A stretch of DNA of 64,000 nucleotides, taken from NCBI RefSeq assembly GCF_013177695.1, contig NZ_WOEY01000110.1, forward strand, positions 1-64,000. Direction: 5' to 3'. Under the pieces are notes generated by a model. That model was not told the DNA's origin and did no database searches. It was given only the letters and a program-made list of their open reading frames with translations. Origin of the DNA: Paraburkholderia solitsugae. GTDB lineage: Bacteria > Pseudomonadota > Gammaproteobacteria > Burkholderiales > Burkholderiaceae. Both the position numbers and the translations under genes were made by a program. How positions within the stretch are numbered: the stretch's first letter is position 1; every line of letters starts with the position of its first letter. Below are positions 52,733 to 62,119 of this stretch, piece by piece.

Positions 52733-54361
52733 CTATGCCGTCAAGAAGTAGTCCTGAAATTGATCACGCAACCTGTTCTTCAAAACCTTCCCGGTGGCTC
52801 CGAGCGGCACTGCATCGATGAATACGACGGCATCCGGCTTGCACCATCTGGCGACCTTGCCGTCGAAGAACGCCAGAAGCTCGTCGGTGGTCACGGCGCT
52901 GCCGGCTTTCCTCACGATCAGCAGCAGCGGTCGCTCATCCCATTTGCGGTGCCGGGCGGCGATACAGACCGCACTCGCCACCTCGGGGTGCACGCTCGCC
53001 ACATTCTCGATGTCGACCGAACTGATCCATTCGCCGCCCGATTTGATGACGTCCTTTGCGCGATCGGTGATCTGCATGAAGCCGTCGGCGTCGATCTTCG
53101 CGATGTCGCCCGTGGGAAACCAGCTGTCACGATGCGGACGCACGTCCGCGCACCGGAAATACGAATCGACGACCCACGGACCGCGCACCATCAGCTCGCC
53201 CGCCGACGCGTTGTCCCATGGCACTTCTTCACCGTCGTCGCCGACGATCTTCATGTCGATGCCGTAGACTGCCCGCCCCTGCTTCGCCTGTATCGCCAAA
53301 CGCTCGTCAGGCGGCATCGAGACTTGATGCGGCTTTAACGAGCAGACCGTGCCGAGCGGACTCAATTCGGTCATACCCCATGCGTGGAGCACATCGACGC
53401 AGTAAACCTCCTGAAATTCGGCAATCATCGCGGGAGAGCACGCGGCACCACCGATCACCGTGCGCCGCATCGAAGAAAAACTGAGCTGCTGGCTATTCAC
53501 GTAGGCGAGCAGCCCCTGCCAGACGGTCGGCACACCGGCCGACATCGTGACGCGTTCAACTTCGATCAGCTCATACAGCGAGTCCCCCTTCAGCCGGGGG
53601 CCGGGAAACACCAGTTTCGCGCCGACCATGCAGGCGATATAGGGCAAGCCCCAGGCGTTCACATGGAACATCGGCACAACAGGCAGGATCGTGTCCCATG
53701 CCGAGCAGTTCAATGCGTCAGGCAGCGCGGCCGCCAAGGTGTGCAACACGGTCGAACGATGGCTGTACAGCACACCTTTCGGATGACCCGTCGTGCCGGA
53801 GGTATAGCAAAGCGACGACGCGTCGTTTTCGTCGAGATGAGGCCATTCGAAGTCGTCGTCGCTAGCGTCGATTAGCTCTTCATAGCAAAGCACTCCCCCT
53901 GGCAATCCGTCGGATGCCGGCATGTACGTGCGGTCAGTCATCGCCACGAACACGATCGGGTTCGCGATTCGCGCGGCAATGGCCTGCACGATTGGCAGCA
54001 TGTCGACGTCGAAGAAGACGACCCGATCGTCGGCATGCGCGATCATGTAGACGATCTGATCGAGATGCAGCCGCGGATTGAGCGTATGCAACACGGCACC
54101 CGATCCGGAGACCGCGTAGTAGAGTTCCATGTGCCGATAGCCGTTCCATGCAAGCGTCCCGACTCGATCACCGGGGAGCACGCCGAGTTCCGCGAGCGCG
54201 TTCGCCATGCACCTTGCGCGTTTCGCGAGATCTCGGAAGCGATATCGATGGATGTCGCCTTCGACACGCTTCGAGACAATTTCCTGCTCGCCGTGATGCC
54301 GCTCTGCGTGCGTTAGCAACGACGAAACGAGCAATGGCTGCTGCATCATCAAGCCTTTCAT
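52733..54361 (-). CDS. AMP-forming fatty acyl-CoA ligase
   Basis: 542 aa from ATG 54361, preceded by GGGAA seven bases ahead. ANL superfamily motifs: P-loop-like YTSGTTGHPKGVLYSH, GWGMTE-type AWGMTELSP, the hinge SWFPTGDIAKID, DRAKDVIKSGGEWIS, and the catalytic C-terminal Lys in LGATGKVLKN. It resembles medium/long-chain acyl-CoA synthetases of the AlkK group. It is first in a run to porin, M24 and SDR genes and divergent from the AraC regulator. Confidence 0.88.
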   Translation of the reverse strand: MKGLMMQQPLLVSSLLTHAERHHGEQEIVSKRVEGDIHRYRFRDLAKRARCMANALAELGVLPGDRVGTLAWNGYRHMELYYAVSGSGAVLHTLNPRLHLDQIVYMIAHADDRVVFFDVDMLPIVQAIAARIANPIVFVAMTDRTYMPASDGLPGGVLCYEELIDASDDDFEWPHLDENDASSLCYTSGTTGHPKGVLYSHRSTVLHTLAAALPDALNCSAWDTILPVVPMFHVNAWGLPYIACMVGAKLVFPGPRLKGDSLYELIEVERVTMSAGVPTVWQGLLAYVNSQQLSFSSMRRTVIGGAACSPAMIAEFQEVYCVDVLHAWGMTELSPLGTVCSLKPHQVSMPPDERLAIQAKQGRAVYGIDMKIVGDDGEEVPWDNASAGELMVRGPWVVDSYFRCADVRPHRDSWFPTGDIAKIDADGFMQITDRAKDVIKSGGEWISSVDIENVASVHPEVASAVCIAARHRKWDERPLLLIVRKAGSAVTTDELLAFFDGKVARWCKPDAVVFIDAVPLGATGKVLKNRLRDQFQDYFLTA

Positions 54362-54841
54362 CTGGAATTCCCGATCCGTGAGACTGAACGTCATCTTCCG
54401 GACTCTCGGGGTGCCGGACGATAGCCGGTCTCGACAGACGCATGTCTATTTGAGACACGTAAGGGATAGTCCCGAGCAGGTCTCGCCGTATTGTGTGGGT
54501 TTTTCGTAAGCGAAAAATAAGCGACCGACCACCGCTCCTGCATATGTCTCCGTCCAATGCCCCCTCGCGGAACCAAGGTCGCCTCTCGCGCCGGAAGGAT
54601 CCTCGCGGCTATCTAGGGGCACCACTGATCCTCCTCGTTCGAGATTTATGAAATACTGTTTCGATAAATAGACCAGCGGGCTCCCTTCAGCGCACCCACC
54701 CATCCGCGCGACCGCTCTCATGGCTCGTCGAGTTGGAGCGGTGCCGGCCGCGATTCGCGACCATCCACGCCCCCTGCGCGGGTGCATATCGGTAGATGAC
54801 ACTCCCCATGTCGATTTGAAGCGCCCGACGGACATCCCGGA
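54362..54841. other. Divergent promoter region between acyl-CoA ligase and AraC gene
   Basis: About 480 bp without a gene. An imperfect inverted repeat, GTCTCGACAGAC to GTCTATTTGAGAC, lies at 54428-54456, followed by the small palindrome GGGATAGTCCC (54463-54473). Both stand about 70-110 bp upstream of the ligase and could be regulator sites. Nothing else is seen. Confidence 0.35.
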
Positions 54842-55936
54842 ATGGAGATGAAGCAGCCCATGACCACCGCATCGCTCAGGCGCGTTCCCACGCGCTACTT
54901 TGTATTGCTGACCAATGCGCGTGTGCAAGGCGTGGACACGGCGCAGATCCTGTCCACTGCCGGTATTGATGGAGCTCGTTTCGATCAGCGCGACGGCACG
55001 TTTGCCACTGCTGAAGTAGATGCCTTTGTCCAGGCCGCGAATCATGTCACTGGTCGTGAAGATCTCGGATTTGAACTCGGTCGCCTCATCAAGATGAATT
55101 CGCATGACCTGCTTGGTTACGGACTGCTCAGTTGCCACACTGCGCACCAACTCATGTGCATGGCGAGCCGACACTATCACTTGATGACTGAAGCTTTCAC
55201 GTTGAACTATCAGCGTCGGCCCGGCGCGCCAGGCGAGGCGACCTACACGCCTACTATCGCGATGCCCGACGTGACTCTGCGTTTCTATCTCGAAGCGGTC
55301 GCCATAGCACATCACAATCAACTGCGGCTCATGCTGGGTCCCGACGCGCCGGCCTACGATGTCTACCTGTCCATGCCGGAACCTTCGCACGTCCTCCGCT
55401 ATCAGGCCTTGGCGCCCACGCGCTTTCATTTTTCCGAGAGTGCGCTGCCTGGCGTGCGCGTCGTGATGGGTGCCGATCTGCTGGATCAGCCCTTGCCATT
55501 TGGCGACGCGCAAGTCGTCCAACAGATCGACGAGCGTTGCAGCCTGCTGGGGTCACGGCCGCTGACGGGTCACTTTGGCTGGGGTGAATACGTCGAGATG
55601 GTGCTACGCGCGGCCGAAGGTGAGCAGGTGACGCTGGATGATCTTGCACGCCGCCTCAACGTGTCCGCCCGAACGATAGACCGCCACCTGAGGGCGGAGA
55701 ATCTGGCATTTCGCGAACTTTCTGAAAAAGTGCGGTTCCAGCGAGCCTGCGAGATGCTGCGCGAACCGGGTGCGACCATCAAGCACGTGGCACTGAAACT
55801 CGGTTTCAGCGACACGGCCAATTTCAGCCGGGCTTTTCGTCGTGTGGTTGGCGTCACACCGACTGCCTATGTCAACGATGCCGCTCGGCCTTTCCCGCCG
55901 CTGACGCAACCGGACTCCTCACTCACATCCTCCTGA
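54842..55936 (+). CDS. AraC-family transcriptional regulator
   Basis: 364 aa from ATG 54842; ATG 54860 is possible. An N-terminal arabinose-binding-type domain (about 20-200, QILSTAGIDGARFDQRDGTF) is followed by the C-terminal double HTH (LDDLARRLNVSARTIDRHLRAEN and IKHVALKLGFSDTANFSRAFRRVVGVTPTAY). This OruR/VirS-like layout often controls divergent catabolic genes; here the acyl-CoA ligase operon. Confidence 0.88.
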   Translation: MEMKQPMTTASLRRVPTRYFVLLTNARVQGVDTAQILSTAGIDGARFDQRDGTFATAEVDAFVQAANHVTGREDLGFELGRLIKMNSHDLLGYGLLSCHTAHQLMCMASRHYHLMTEAFTLNYQRRPGAPGEATYTPTIAMPDVTLRFYLEAVAIAHHNQLRLMLGPDAPAYDVYLSMPEPSHVLRYQALAPTRFHFSESALPGVRVVMGADLLDQPLPFGDAQVVQQIDERCSLLGSRPLTGHFGWGEYVEMVLRAAEGEQVTLDDLARRLNVSARTIDRHLRAENLAFRELSEKVRFQRACEMLREPGATIKHVALKLGFSDTANFSRAFRRVVGVTPTAYVNDAARPFPPLTQPDSSLTSS

Positions 55937-56432
55937 CGGTCCCTACACAATTGCACCTGCCGGCAGCAAGTCCGTGTGGTCGCACAAGTCCAGCTAACGA
56001 GCCGAGCAGTGGTCGCAGCCGATACTGGACCAAGGTCCAATATCGGCATCCCCGCTGCTGCCCTATCCTATTTCGCAGGCGAAGGCGGTTGATCGTGCAT
56101 TCCCGGACGAAGCGCTCGAAAAAATCAAGAACCAGGTCATCCCTGTGAAAGCGCCGATCCCGGACCTTTCCCGAATGCCGCATTTTTTGAAGCATTGCAT
56201 TCGCGCGTCCGGATGTCCCGAACGTGTCCGGAGTGAAGCCGCCGCCGAAGACCAGCCAGCGCATTGATGAACACTCAGGATTGCTTACCACACTCGTGCA
56301 ACCCAGCCCACGGAGGCAAACTGGAAGTCAACTGGCGAAGCTGACTATTACCTGGCATGGCGGTCGTTGCAGCCGGTCGGTGTCACGCGTCCCAATCCGG
56401 GGCTGCTCAGAGTCAAACCGCAGGAGGCAATC
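55937..56432. other. Intergenic region, possible decayed sequence
   Basis: Nearly 500 bp with no convincing gene on either strand. The frames at 55923-56291 and 56224-56436 match nothing I know. A 30-bp palindrome lies at 56018-56047. AGGAGG at 56422-56427 is the ribosome site of the next gene. Confidence 0.4.
56018..56047. repeat. 30-bp near-perfect inverted repeat
   Basis: GCCGATACTGGACC and GGTCCAATATCGGC, 13 of 14 pairs, with only AA between. It lies 82 bp after the AraC stop. The tight centre is unlike a normal terminator loop, and no T-run follows, so an operator or a recombination site is as likely. Confidence 0.6.
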
Positions 56433-57194
56433 ATGAGCTCACTGGTAGTCGCCTTGATTGTGTTTATGTGCGTCTCCGCCAGCGGGATGCTCGGTTTGGC
56501 GCTTCGCACTTTCCTTCCCGACCATCATCTGAGCGAGGATTCGACGGCTATCGTGAAGCTGGGGGCAGGCCTGATGGCGACGCTCGCCGCTCTCGTCCTG
56601 GGTCTCCTCATCGCATCGTCAAAGGTGACTTTCGACCGACTCAACGACGAGTTCACGCAGACGGCGGCTACGGTCTTCATGATCGATCGCACCTTGGCCG
56701 ATTATGGTCCGGACGCGAAAGAAGCCCGCGAGCTCCTGCGCCGCACCTATGCCTCAGCTGTGGAGCGGTTTTATTCCGAAGGAGGCGCCGGAAAGGCCGA
56801 CGTGGACGCTCCTGAAACCCTGGAGCACATGGTGCAATTTCAGCAAAAGCTTCGAGAACTGGCTCCACGAAACGACATGCAGCGCATGCTTCAATCGGAG
56901 GCCCTGGCCCGCAGCCACGACCTGGCGGAAGCGCGCTGGATACTGTTCCGACCAGGGGAGGGCGCGATACCAACGCCATTCCTTGCGGTGCTGGTGCTTT
57001 GGCTCGGTATCCTTTTTACCGGATTCGGTCTGGTCAGCATCAACTATCGAACCGCCATAGCGACGCTTTTCGTCTGTGCACTATCGGTCTCCGGCGCTAT
57101 TTTCCTGATCGAGGACATCGCCCACCCGCTCGAAGGGTTGATGCAGATCTCGCGCACGCCGGCACAGATCGCGCTCTCCCATCTCGGCCAATAA
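56433..57194 (+). CDS. DUF4239 membrane protein (bestrophin-like)
   Basis: 253 aa from ATG 56433 with AGGAGG six bases ahead. Two N-terminal helices (about 2-22 and 40-62), a cytosolic or periplasmic helical middle (about 65-175) and two C-terminal helices (LAVLVLWLGILFTGFGLV and ATLFVCALSVSGAIFLI) fit the DUF4239 family. Function is unknown. Confidence 0.8.
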   Translation: MSSLVVALIVFMCVSASGMLGLALRTFLPDHHLSEDSTAIVKLGAGLMATLAALVLGLLIASSKVTFDRLNDEFTQTAATVFMIDRTLADYGPDAKEARELLRRTYASAVERFYSEGGAGKADVDAPETLEHMVQFQQKLRELAPRNDMQRMLQSEALARSHDLAEARWILFRPGEGAIPTPFLAVLVLWLGILFTGFGLVSINYRTAIATLFVCALSVSGAIFLIEDIAHPLEGLMQISRTPAQIALSHLGQ

Positions 57195-57435
57195 GCCAGC
57201 GCTGCCCAGCAGCCGCTTTCCGCAAACATGGGGTGCCGCGGCCGTCACCCCCTCGCCTGCCGTTCAGCCCGGCTTGCGAGGCGGGCATTGATTCGACCCC
57301 ACTGTTCGCTGACGTCTCGCCTACAATGGCACTCATACGGAGGGTCCGCGCTGGCTTGGACAGGTGCACGGCGCCCACGCGTGTGCCGGCTGGCAACCGC
57401 CTGCTGCCGCTAAAAAACTGTGGAAGGAGAACAAC

Positions 57436-57570
57436 ATGACACGACTCATCGCTCTGTTTCTGATCGCCGGTACCGCTCTCCTTGCCGGCTGCAATACCGT
57501 CGCGGGTGCCGGTGAAGATATTTCGAAGGGCGGCCAGGCCATCCATAACACGGCCGAGGAAGCCAAATAG
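57436..57570 (+). CDS. Entericidin A/B-family small lipoprotein
   Basis: 44 aa from ATG 57436, with GGAAGGAG ahead. The signal peptide has lipobox LLAGC (Cys 19), followed by NTVAGAGEDISKGGQAIHNTAEEAK, the usual short amphipathic entericidin sequence. Such lipoproteins are stress-linked and membrane-active. No paired antidote gene is seen. Confidence 0.88.
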   Translation: MTRLIALFLIAGTALLAGCNTVAGAGEDISKGGQAIHNTAEEAK

Positions 57571-57715
57571 CCACCACTGGCGACACGGACCAGCCGCTCG
57601 GCATTGTGCTTACACTGCCGGGCGCAGCTTGGTCAGGTAGTGGCCAATACTCGCTGCGCCGTGATAACGGCCGTGCCCCATAATTGAGCGGTGACAGCGG
57701 CCGGACCATCCGAGC

Positions 57716-58633
57716 ATGAACCTTCATCGCCTCGATCTCGTCTCACTCTCGCTTTTCGCGCTCATTGTTCGAAGCGGCAGCATCAGCAAGGGCGCCGAAC
57801 TCGCCCACCTCGCGATCGGTGCCGCGAGCAAGCGAATCGCGGACCTCGAATCCACAATCGGCGCCGAGCTATTCGAACGCCACTCTCGGGGCATTACGCT
57901 CACTGCGGCGGGTGAGGCGCTCAAGCTTCACGCGCAGCGTATTCTGAACGACGTCGACCTGATGACGGCCGACATGTCGGACTACGCGGCCGGCGTCGTG
58001 GGCGTCGTTCGGCTATGGGCCAACACGTCGGCGGTAACGCAGTTCCTGCCGTCGGAAATCGCGGAATTTAATGCCAGCAATCCGGAAATCCGCATTGAGC
58101 TGGAAGAACAGGATAGCGAACAAGTCGCCCTGGCGGTGGTGGACGGCGTTGCCGATTTCGGCATCATGGCCGACCAGATGCCGACGCTCGGCCTTCAGAC
58201 CATGCCCTATCGCCACGACCATCTGGTCCTGGTCGTCCCCGGCGGCCACCCGCTGACCCGGCGCGAGTCGGTCTCGTTCGTCGACGCGCTGGAGTTCGAC
58301 TTTGTCAGCCTGTCGCGCAACACCTCGCTCGCCAAACGCCTTCAGGCCGCCACTGCTTTTTCGGGCGGACAGTTGAAACTGCGTATTCAGGTCCGCAGCT
58401 TCGACGCGATGTGCCTGATGGTTGCCGCGGGACTCGGCATCGCCGTGTTGCCCGATGCAGCGGTAGGTCCGCACCTGAGGTCGATGGGCTTGCACAAGAT
58501 CGGTTTGTCGGAAGACTGGGCTCACCGCGAGCTGCTCATCTGCGCTCGCGATCTGAAAGCGCTGCGCAAACCGGCGCGGCTGCTCGTCGATCATCTGACC
58601 CGCGCGGCCCCGGAGACGCCCCCCACCCGCTGA
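57716..58633 (+). CDS. LysR-family transcriptional regulator
   Basis: 305 aa. HTH (LSLFALIVRSGSISKGAELAHLAIGAASKRIADLE) and substrate domain (about 90-295) are complete. It lies on the same strand just ahead of the LeuCD-like genes, unlike the usual divergent layout, with a LysR-type box (58644-58664) between them. It probably senses an intermediate of that pathway. Confidence 0.87.
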   Translation: MNLHRLDLVSLSLFALIVRSGSISKGAELAHLAIGAASKRIADLESTIGAELFERHSRGITLTAAGEALKLHAQRILNDVDLMTADMSDYAAGVVGVVRLWANTSAVTQFLPSEIAEFNASNPEIRIELEEQDSEQVALAVVDGVADFGIMADQMPTLGLQTMPYRHDHLVLVVPGGHPLTRRESVSFVDALEFDFVSLSRNTSLAKRLQAATAFSGGQLKLRIQVRSFDAMCLMVAAGLGIAVLPDAAVGPHLRSMGLHKIGLSEDWAHRELLICARDLKALRKPARLLVDHLTRAAPETPPTR

Positions 58634-58643
58634 CGCAAGGCGC

Positions 58644-58664
58644 GCTTTCGCGTTCCACGAAAGC
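58644..58664. promoter_or_regulatory. Candidate LysR box upstream of leuC-like gene
   Basis: GCTTTCG-7-CGAAAGC is a perfect inverted repeat containing the T-N11-A core TCGCGTTCCACGA. It lies 11 bp past the LysR stop and about 120 bp upstream of the LeuC-like start. Confidence 0.5.
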
Positions 58665-58782
58665 TGGGTTCCACACTGTTGCATTCCACCCACGGGAGCG
58701 CGCGTGGAAAATGACTCTCCATAGACAGCAGCCTTGCCGGCCAAGCAAGCATTCTTTCATATGAATGGATGGAGACACCCTC

Positions 58783-60216
58783 ATGCAGCCCGCGACTACG
58801 CCCCGTACGTTGTTCGACAAGCTGTGGCAAAGCCACGTCGTGTCGGCAACACCTGATGGTCCGACGCTCCTGTATGTCGACCGTCAGCTCGTCTATGAGG
58901 TCACCAGCCCGCAAGCGTTCGAGTCGATGCGCCTGTCCGGCCGCACCCCGTGGCGGCCAGACACAGTGCTCGCGGTAGCCGATCACAATGTGCCGACGCT
59001 GGCGGCTGAGCGCACGAGCATCGACGCGATCGCGGACCCGCTTTCACGGATGCAGGTCGCGCAACTCGACAAGAACTGCAACGAGTTCGGCATCAAGTCT
59101 TACGGCATTCGTGACGCGAGGCAAGGCATCATCCACGTCGTGGGCCCGGAACAGGGGGCGACGTTGCCAGGCATGACGGTCGTGGCTGGCGATTCGCACA
59201 CTAGTACGCACGGTGCATTCGCGGCGCTCGCATTCGGCGTCGGCACCTCGGAAGTGGAACACGTGCTCGCGACGCAATGCCTGCTGGTCGAGCGGATGAA
59301 GTCGATGCGCGTCAACGTCGAGGGCGCACTGCCGCCCGGCGTGACGGCCAAGGACCTCGTGCTCGCGATCATCGGCCAGATCGGCACCGCCGGCGGCACC
59401 GGCTATGCGATGGAGTTCGCGGGCAGCACGATCCGGGCGCTGTCGATGGAAGGCCGCATGACGCTGTGCAACATGGCGATCGAAGCGGGCGCGAGAGTCG
59501 GGCTGATCGGCGTCGACGACGTCACGATCGATTACGTGAAGGGGCGTCCCTTCGCGCCGAACAAAGCGCACTGGGACGCCGCCGTGGCCTACTGGCGCAC
59601 GCTCGTCAGCGACGCGGGGGCCCGCTTCGACAAAACGGTCGACATCGATGCCACCCGCTTGCGGCCGATGGTCACCTGGGGCACGTCGCCCGAAATGGTG
59701 GTCTCGATCGACGCCGCCGTACCGAACCCGGCGGATGAACCCGACCTCGTGCGCCGCGCCGGCATGACCCGCGCGCTGACGTACATGGGCCTCAAACCGG
59801 GCACACCGCTCGAGCGCATCACGCTCGACAAGATCTTCATCGGCTCGTGCACGAACGCGCGCATTGAAGACCTGCGCGTGGCCGCGGCCGTCGTGAAAGG
59901 CAAGCACGTTGCGCCGACCATCCAGCTCGCGCTGGTGGTGCCGGGCTCGGGACTCGTCAAGGCGCAGGCCGAAGCCGAAGGCCTCGACGCCATCTTCAAG
60001 GCGGCGGGCTTCGAATGGCGCGAACCGGGCTGCTCGATGTGTCTCGGTATGAACGACGACCGGTTGCGCCCGGGCGAACGATGCGCGTCGACGTCCAACC
60101 GGAACTTCGAAGGCCGCCAGGGCCCCGGCGGCCGCAGCCACCTCGTCAGCCCCGCGACGGCCGCAGCCGCTGCCATCGCAGGTCACTTTGTCGACGTTTC
60201 CCGCGGAGGCCTCTGA
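58783..60216 (+). CDS. leuC: LeuC-like hydro-lyase large subunit (isopropylmalate isomerase paralogue)
   Basis: 477 aa from ATG 58783, with GGAG ahead. Aconitase-superfamily large subunit: [4Fe-4S] cysteines in FIGSCTNARIEDL and PGCSMCLGMN, plus VVAGDSHTSTHGAFAALAFG and MTLCNMAIEAGARVG. It resembles LeuC closely. A usual His in the N-terminal VHEVTSPQAF is Tyr here. Its place beside a CoA-transferase and an HMG-CoA-lyase-like gene, with no leuB, points to a catabolic hydratase for a C5 dicarboxylate rather than leucine synthesis. That is inference. Confidence 0.87.
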   Translation: MQPATTPRTLFDKLWQSHVVSATPDGPTLLYVDRQLVYEVTSPQAFESMRLSGRTPWRPDTVLAVADHNVPTLAAERTSIDAIADPLSRMQVAQLDKNCNEFGIKSYGIRDARQGIIHVVGPEQGATLPGMTVVAGDSHTSTHGAFAALAFGVGTSEVEHVLATQCLLVERMKSMRVNVEGALPPGVTAKDLVLAIIGQIGTAGGTGYAMEFAGSTIRALSMEGRMTLCNMAIEAGARVGLIGVDDVTIDYVKGRPFAPNKAHWDAAVAYWRTLVSDAGARFDKTVDIDATRLRPMVTWGTSPEMVVSIDAAVPNPADEPDLVRRAGMTRALTYMGLKPGTPLERITLDKIFIGSCTNARIEDLRVAAAVVKGKHVAPTIQLALVVPGSGLVKAQAEAEGLDAIFKAAGFEWREPGCSMCLGMNDDRLRPGERCASTSNRNFEGRQGPGGRSHLVSPATAAAAAIAGHFVDVSRGGL

Positions 60217-60854
60217 TGCAACCCTTTACCCGACTGGAGGCGCTCGTGGCACCGCTCGACCGCGCGAACGTCGACACCGATGCGATCATCCCCAAGCAGT
60301 TCATGAAATCGGTGAAGCGCACCGGCTTCGGCGCCAATCTGTTCGATGAATGGCGCTACCTGGATCACGGCGAGCCCGGGCAGGACGTATCAAGCCGCCA
60401 GCCCAATCCGGACTTCCCGCTCAACCAGCCTCGCTTCGCGGGCGCCCAGATTCTGCTCACGCGCGACAACTTCGGCTGCGGGTCGAGCCGCGAGCATGCG
60501 GTGTGGGCCTTGTCGGACTTCGGTATTCGCGCGCTGATCGCCCCGAGCTTCGCGGACATTTTCTACGGCAACTGCTTCAAGAATGGCCTGCTGCCGATCA
60601 GGCTCGACGAACGCATTGTCCAGGACCTGTTCGACCTCGTCGGCCGCCCGTCCGGTTTGCGACTCGAGATCGATCTGGAGGCGCAAACCATCCGGCCCGT
60701 CGGCGGCGCCGCGATCCCGTTCGAGATCGAACCGGAACGCAAGCGCCGCCTGCTCGAAGGGCTGGACGACGTCGCGCTGACGCTCGGCCAGGCCGACCGT
60801 ATCCGCGAGTACGAGCGCGTCCGCCGCGCTCGGGAGCCTTGGCTCTTCAGCTAA
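60216..60854 (+). CDS. leuD: LeuD-like hydro-lyase small subunit
   Basis: 212 aa from ATG 60216, overlapping the LeuC-like stop, with GGAGG ahead. Swivel domain hallmarks: ANVDTDAIIPKQFMK near residue 20 and FGCGSSREHAVWAL near 85, followed by FADIFYGNCFKNGLLPI. It forms the active enzyme with the large subunit. Confidence 0.88.
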   Translation: MQPFTRLEALVAPLDRANVDTDAIIPKQFMKSVKRTGFGANLFDEWRYLDHGEPGQDVSSRQPNPDFPLNQPRFAGAQILLTRDNFGCGSSREHAVWALSDFGIRALIAPSFADIFYGNCFKNGLLPIRLDERIVQDLFDLVGRPSGLRLEIDLEAQTIRPVGGAAIPFEIEPERKRRLLEGLDDVALTLGQADRIREYERVRRAREPWLFS

Positions 60855-60901
60855 GGCAACGCGCCTTTTGGACATCGAACGCAGTCTCAGGAGTTTTCAC
60901 G

Positions 60902-62119
60902 ATGAACAGCCAAGCTTCTTTTCCGGGCACGCCCGCCGCGCTTAAAGGTGTGCGCGTGATCGAGATGGGTCAACTGATTGCCGGTCCGTTCGCCGGCAAG
61001 ACGCTCGGCGAATTCGGCGCCGAAGTCATCAAGATCGAGCCGCCGGGTGCCGGCGACCCACTGCGCAACTGGCGCCTGATGAAGGACGGCACGTCCGTCT
61101 GGTGGCAGGTGCAGTCACGCAACAAGCGCTCATTAGCGCTCGATCTGCGCACCCCCGAAGGCCAGACCATTGCGCGCCAGTTGATTGCCGAGGCCGACGT
61201 CCTCATCGAGAACTTCCGGCCGGGCACGCTCGAAGGCTGGGGAATGAGCTACGAACAGCTGGCCGAGCTGAACCCCCGGCTCATCATGCTTCGTATCTCG
61301 GGGTATGGCCAGACGGGACCTTACCGTGATTTGCCGGGATTCGGCTCGATCGGCGAGGCGATGGGAGGCTTGCGTCATCTGACCGGTGAGCCCGGCCGCG
61401 TGCCCGTGCGCTGCGGCATCTCGATCGGCGATACGCTTGCAGCACTGCATGGTGTGATCGGGGTGCTCACCGCGCTCTATCACCGCGATGCAAACGGCGG
61501 CAAAGGACAGGTCATCGACGTGGCGCTTCACGAAGCCGTCTTCAACGTGATGGAGAGCCTGATTCCCGAGTACAGCGCATTCGGCGCGGTCCGCGAAGCC
61601 GCCGGCAGCGCCCTGCCCGGCATCGCGCCATCCAATGCGTATCGATGTGCCGATGGCTATGTGCTCATCGCCGGCAACGGCGACAGCATCTTCAAGCGGC
61701 TCATGATTGCGATCGGACGCAAGGATCTGGCGGACGCCCCCGCGCTCGCGAACAACGCCGGTCGTGTCGCGCAGGTTGACGAACTGGACCAGGCCATCGA
61801 AGCCTGGACCGCGCAACGTTCGACCGAAGACGTGCTGGCCACGCTGACCGAGGCGCGGGTGCCCGCGGGCAAGATCTATACGGCCCGCGACATCGCCGAG
61901 GATCCGCACTACCGCGCACGCGACATGATTTTGCGGCAGACCACGCGCGACGGCTATGACGTCGACGTGCCGGGCATCGTGCCCAAACTGATGGGCACGC
62001 CGGGTTCCGTGCGCTCGTCGGCACCGAAACTCGGCGACGACACCCATGACATCTTGCGTGAGATCGGGCTCTCCGACAGCCGGATTGCCGAGTTGCGTGA
62101 CAAAGGAGCAATCGCATGA
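60902..62119 (+). CDS. CaiB/BaiF-family (class III) CoA-transferase
   Basis: 405 aa from ATG 60902, with CAGGAG ahead. Features: RVIEMGQLIAGPFAGKTLGEFGAEVIKIEPP near the N-terminus, NKRSLALDLRTPEG, ENFRPGTLEGWGM, and the probable catalytic Asp in ISIGDTLAALHG. It would move CoA from succinyl-CoA to an organic acid, here perhaps citramalate made by the LeuCD-like pair. The stop overlaps the lyase start (ATGA). Confidence 0.87.
   Translation: MNSQASFPGTPAALKGVRVIEMGQLIAGPFAGKTLGEFGAEVIKIEPPGAGDPLRNWRLMKDGTSVWWQVQSRNKRSLALDLRTPEGQTIARQLIAEADVLIENFRPGTLEGWGMSYEQLAELNPRLIMLRISGYGQTGPYRDLPGFGSIGEAMGGLRHLTGEPGRVPVRCGISIGDTLAALHGVIGVLTALYHRDANGGKGQVIDVALHEAVFNVMESLIPEYSAFGAVREAAGSALPGIAPSNAYRCADGYVLIAGNGDSIFKRLMIAIGRKDLADAPALANNAGRVAQVDELDQAIEAWTAQRSTEDVLATLTEARVPAGKIYTARDIAEDPHYRARDMILRQTTRDGYDVDVPGIVPKLMGTPGSVRSSAPKLGDDTHDILREIGLSDSRIAELRDKGAIA

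Noticed and set aside
55923..56291. 122-aa minus-strand frame as a transposase remnant
   Set aside because: No transposase motif or terminal repeats could be found.
60350..60901. N-terminal extension of the CoA-transferase (589-aa frame)
   Set aside because: The extra part overlaps the LeuD-like gene in another frame, and CAGGAG marks the start at 60902.
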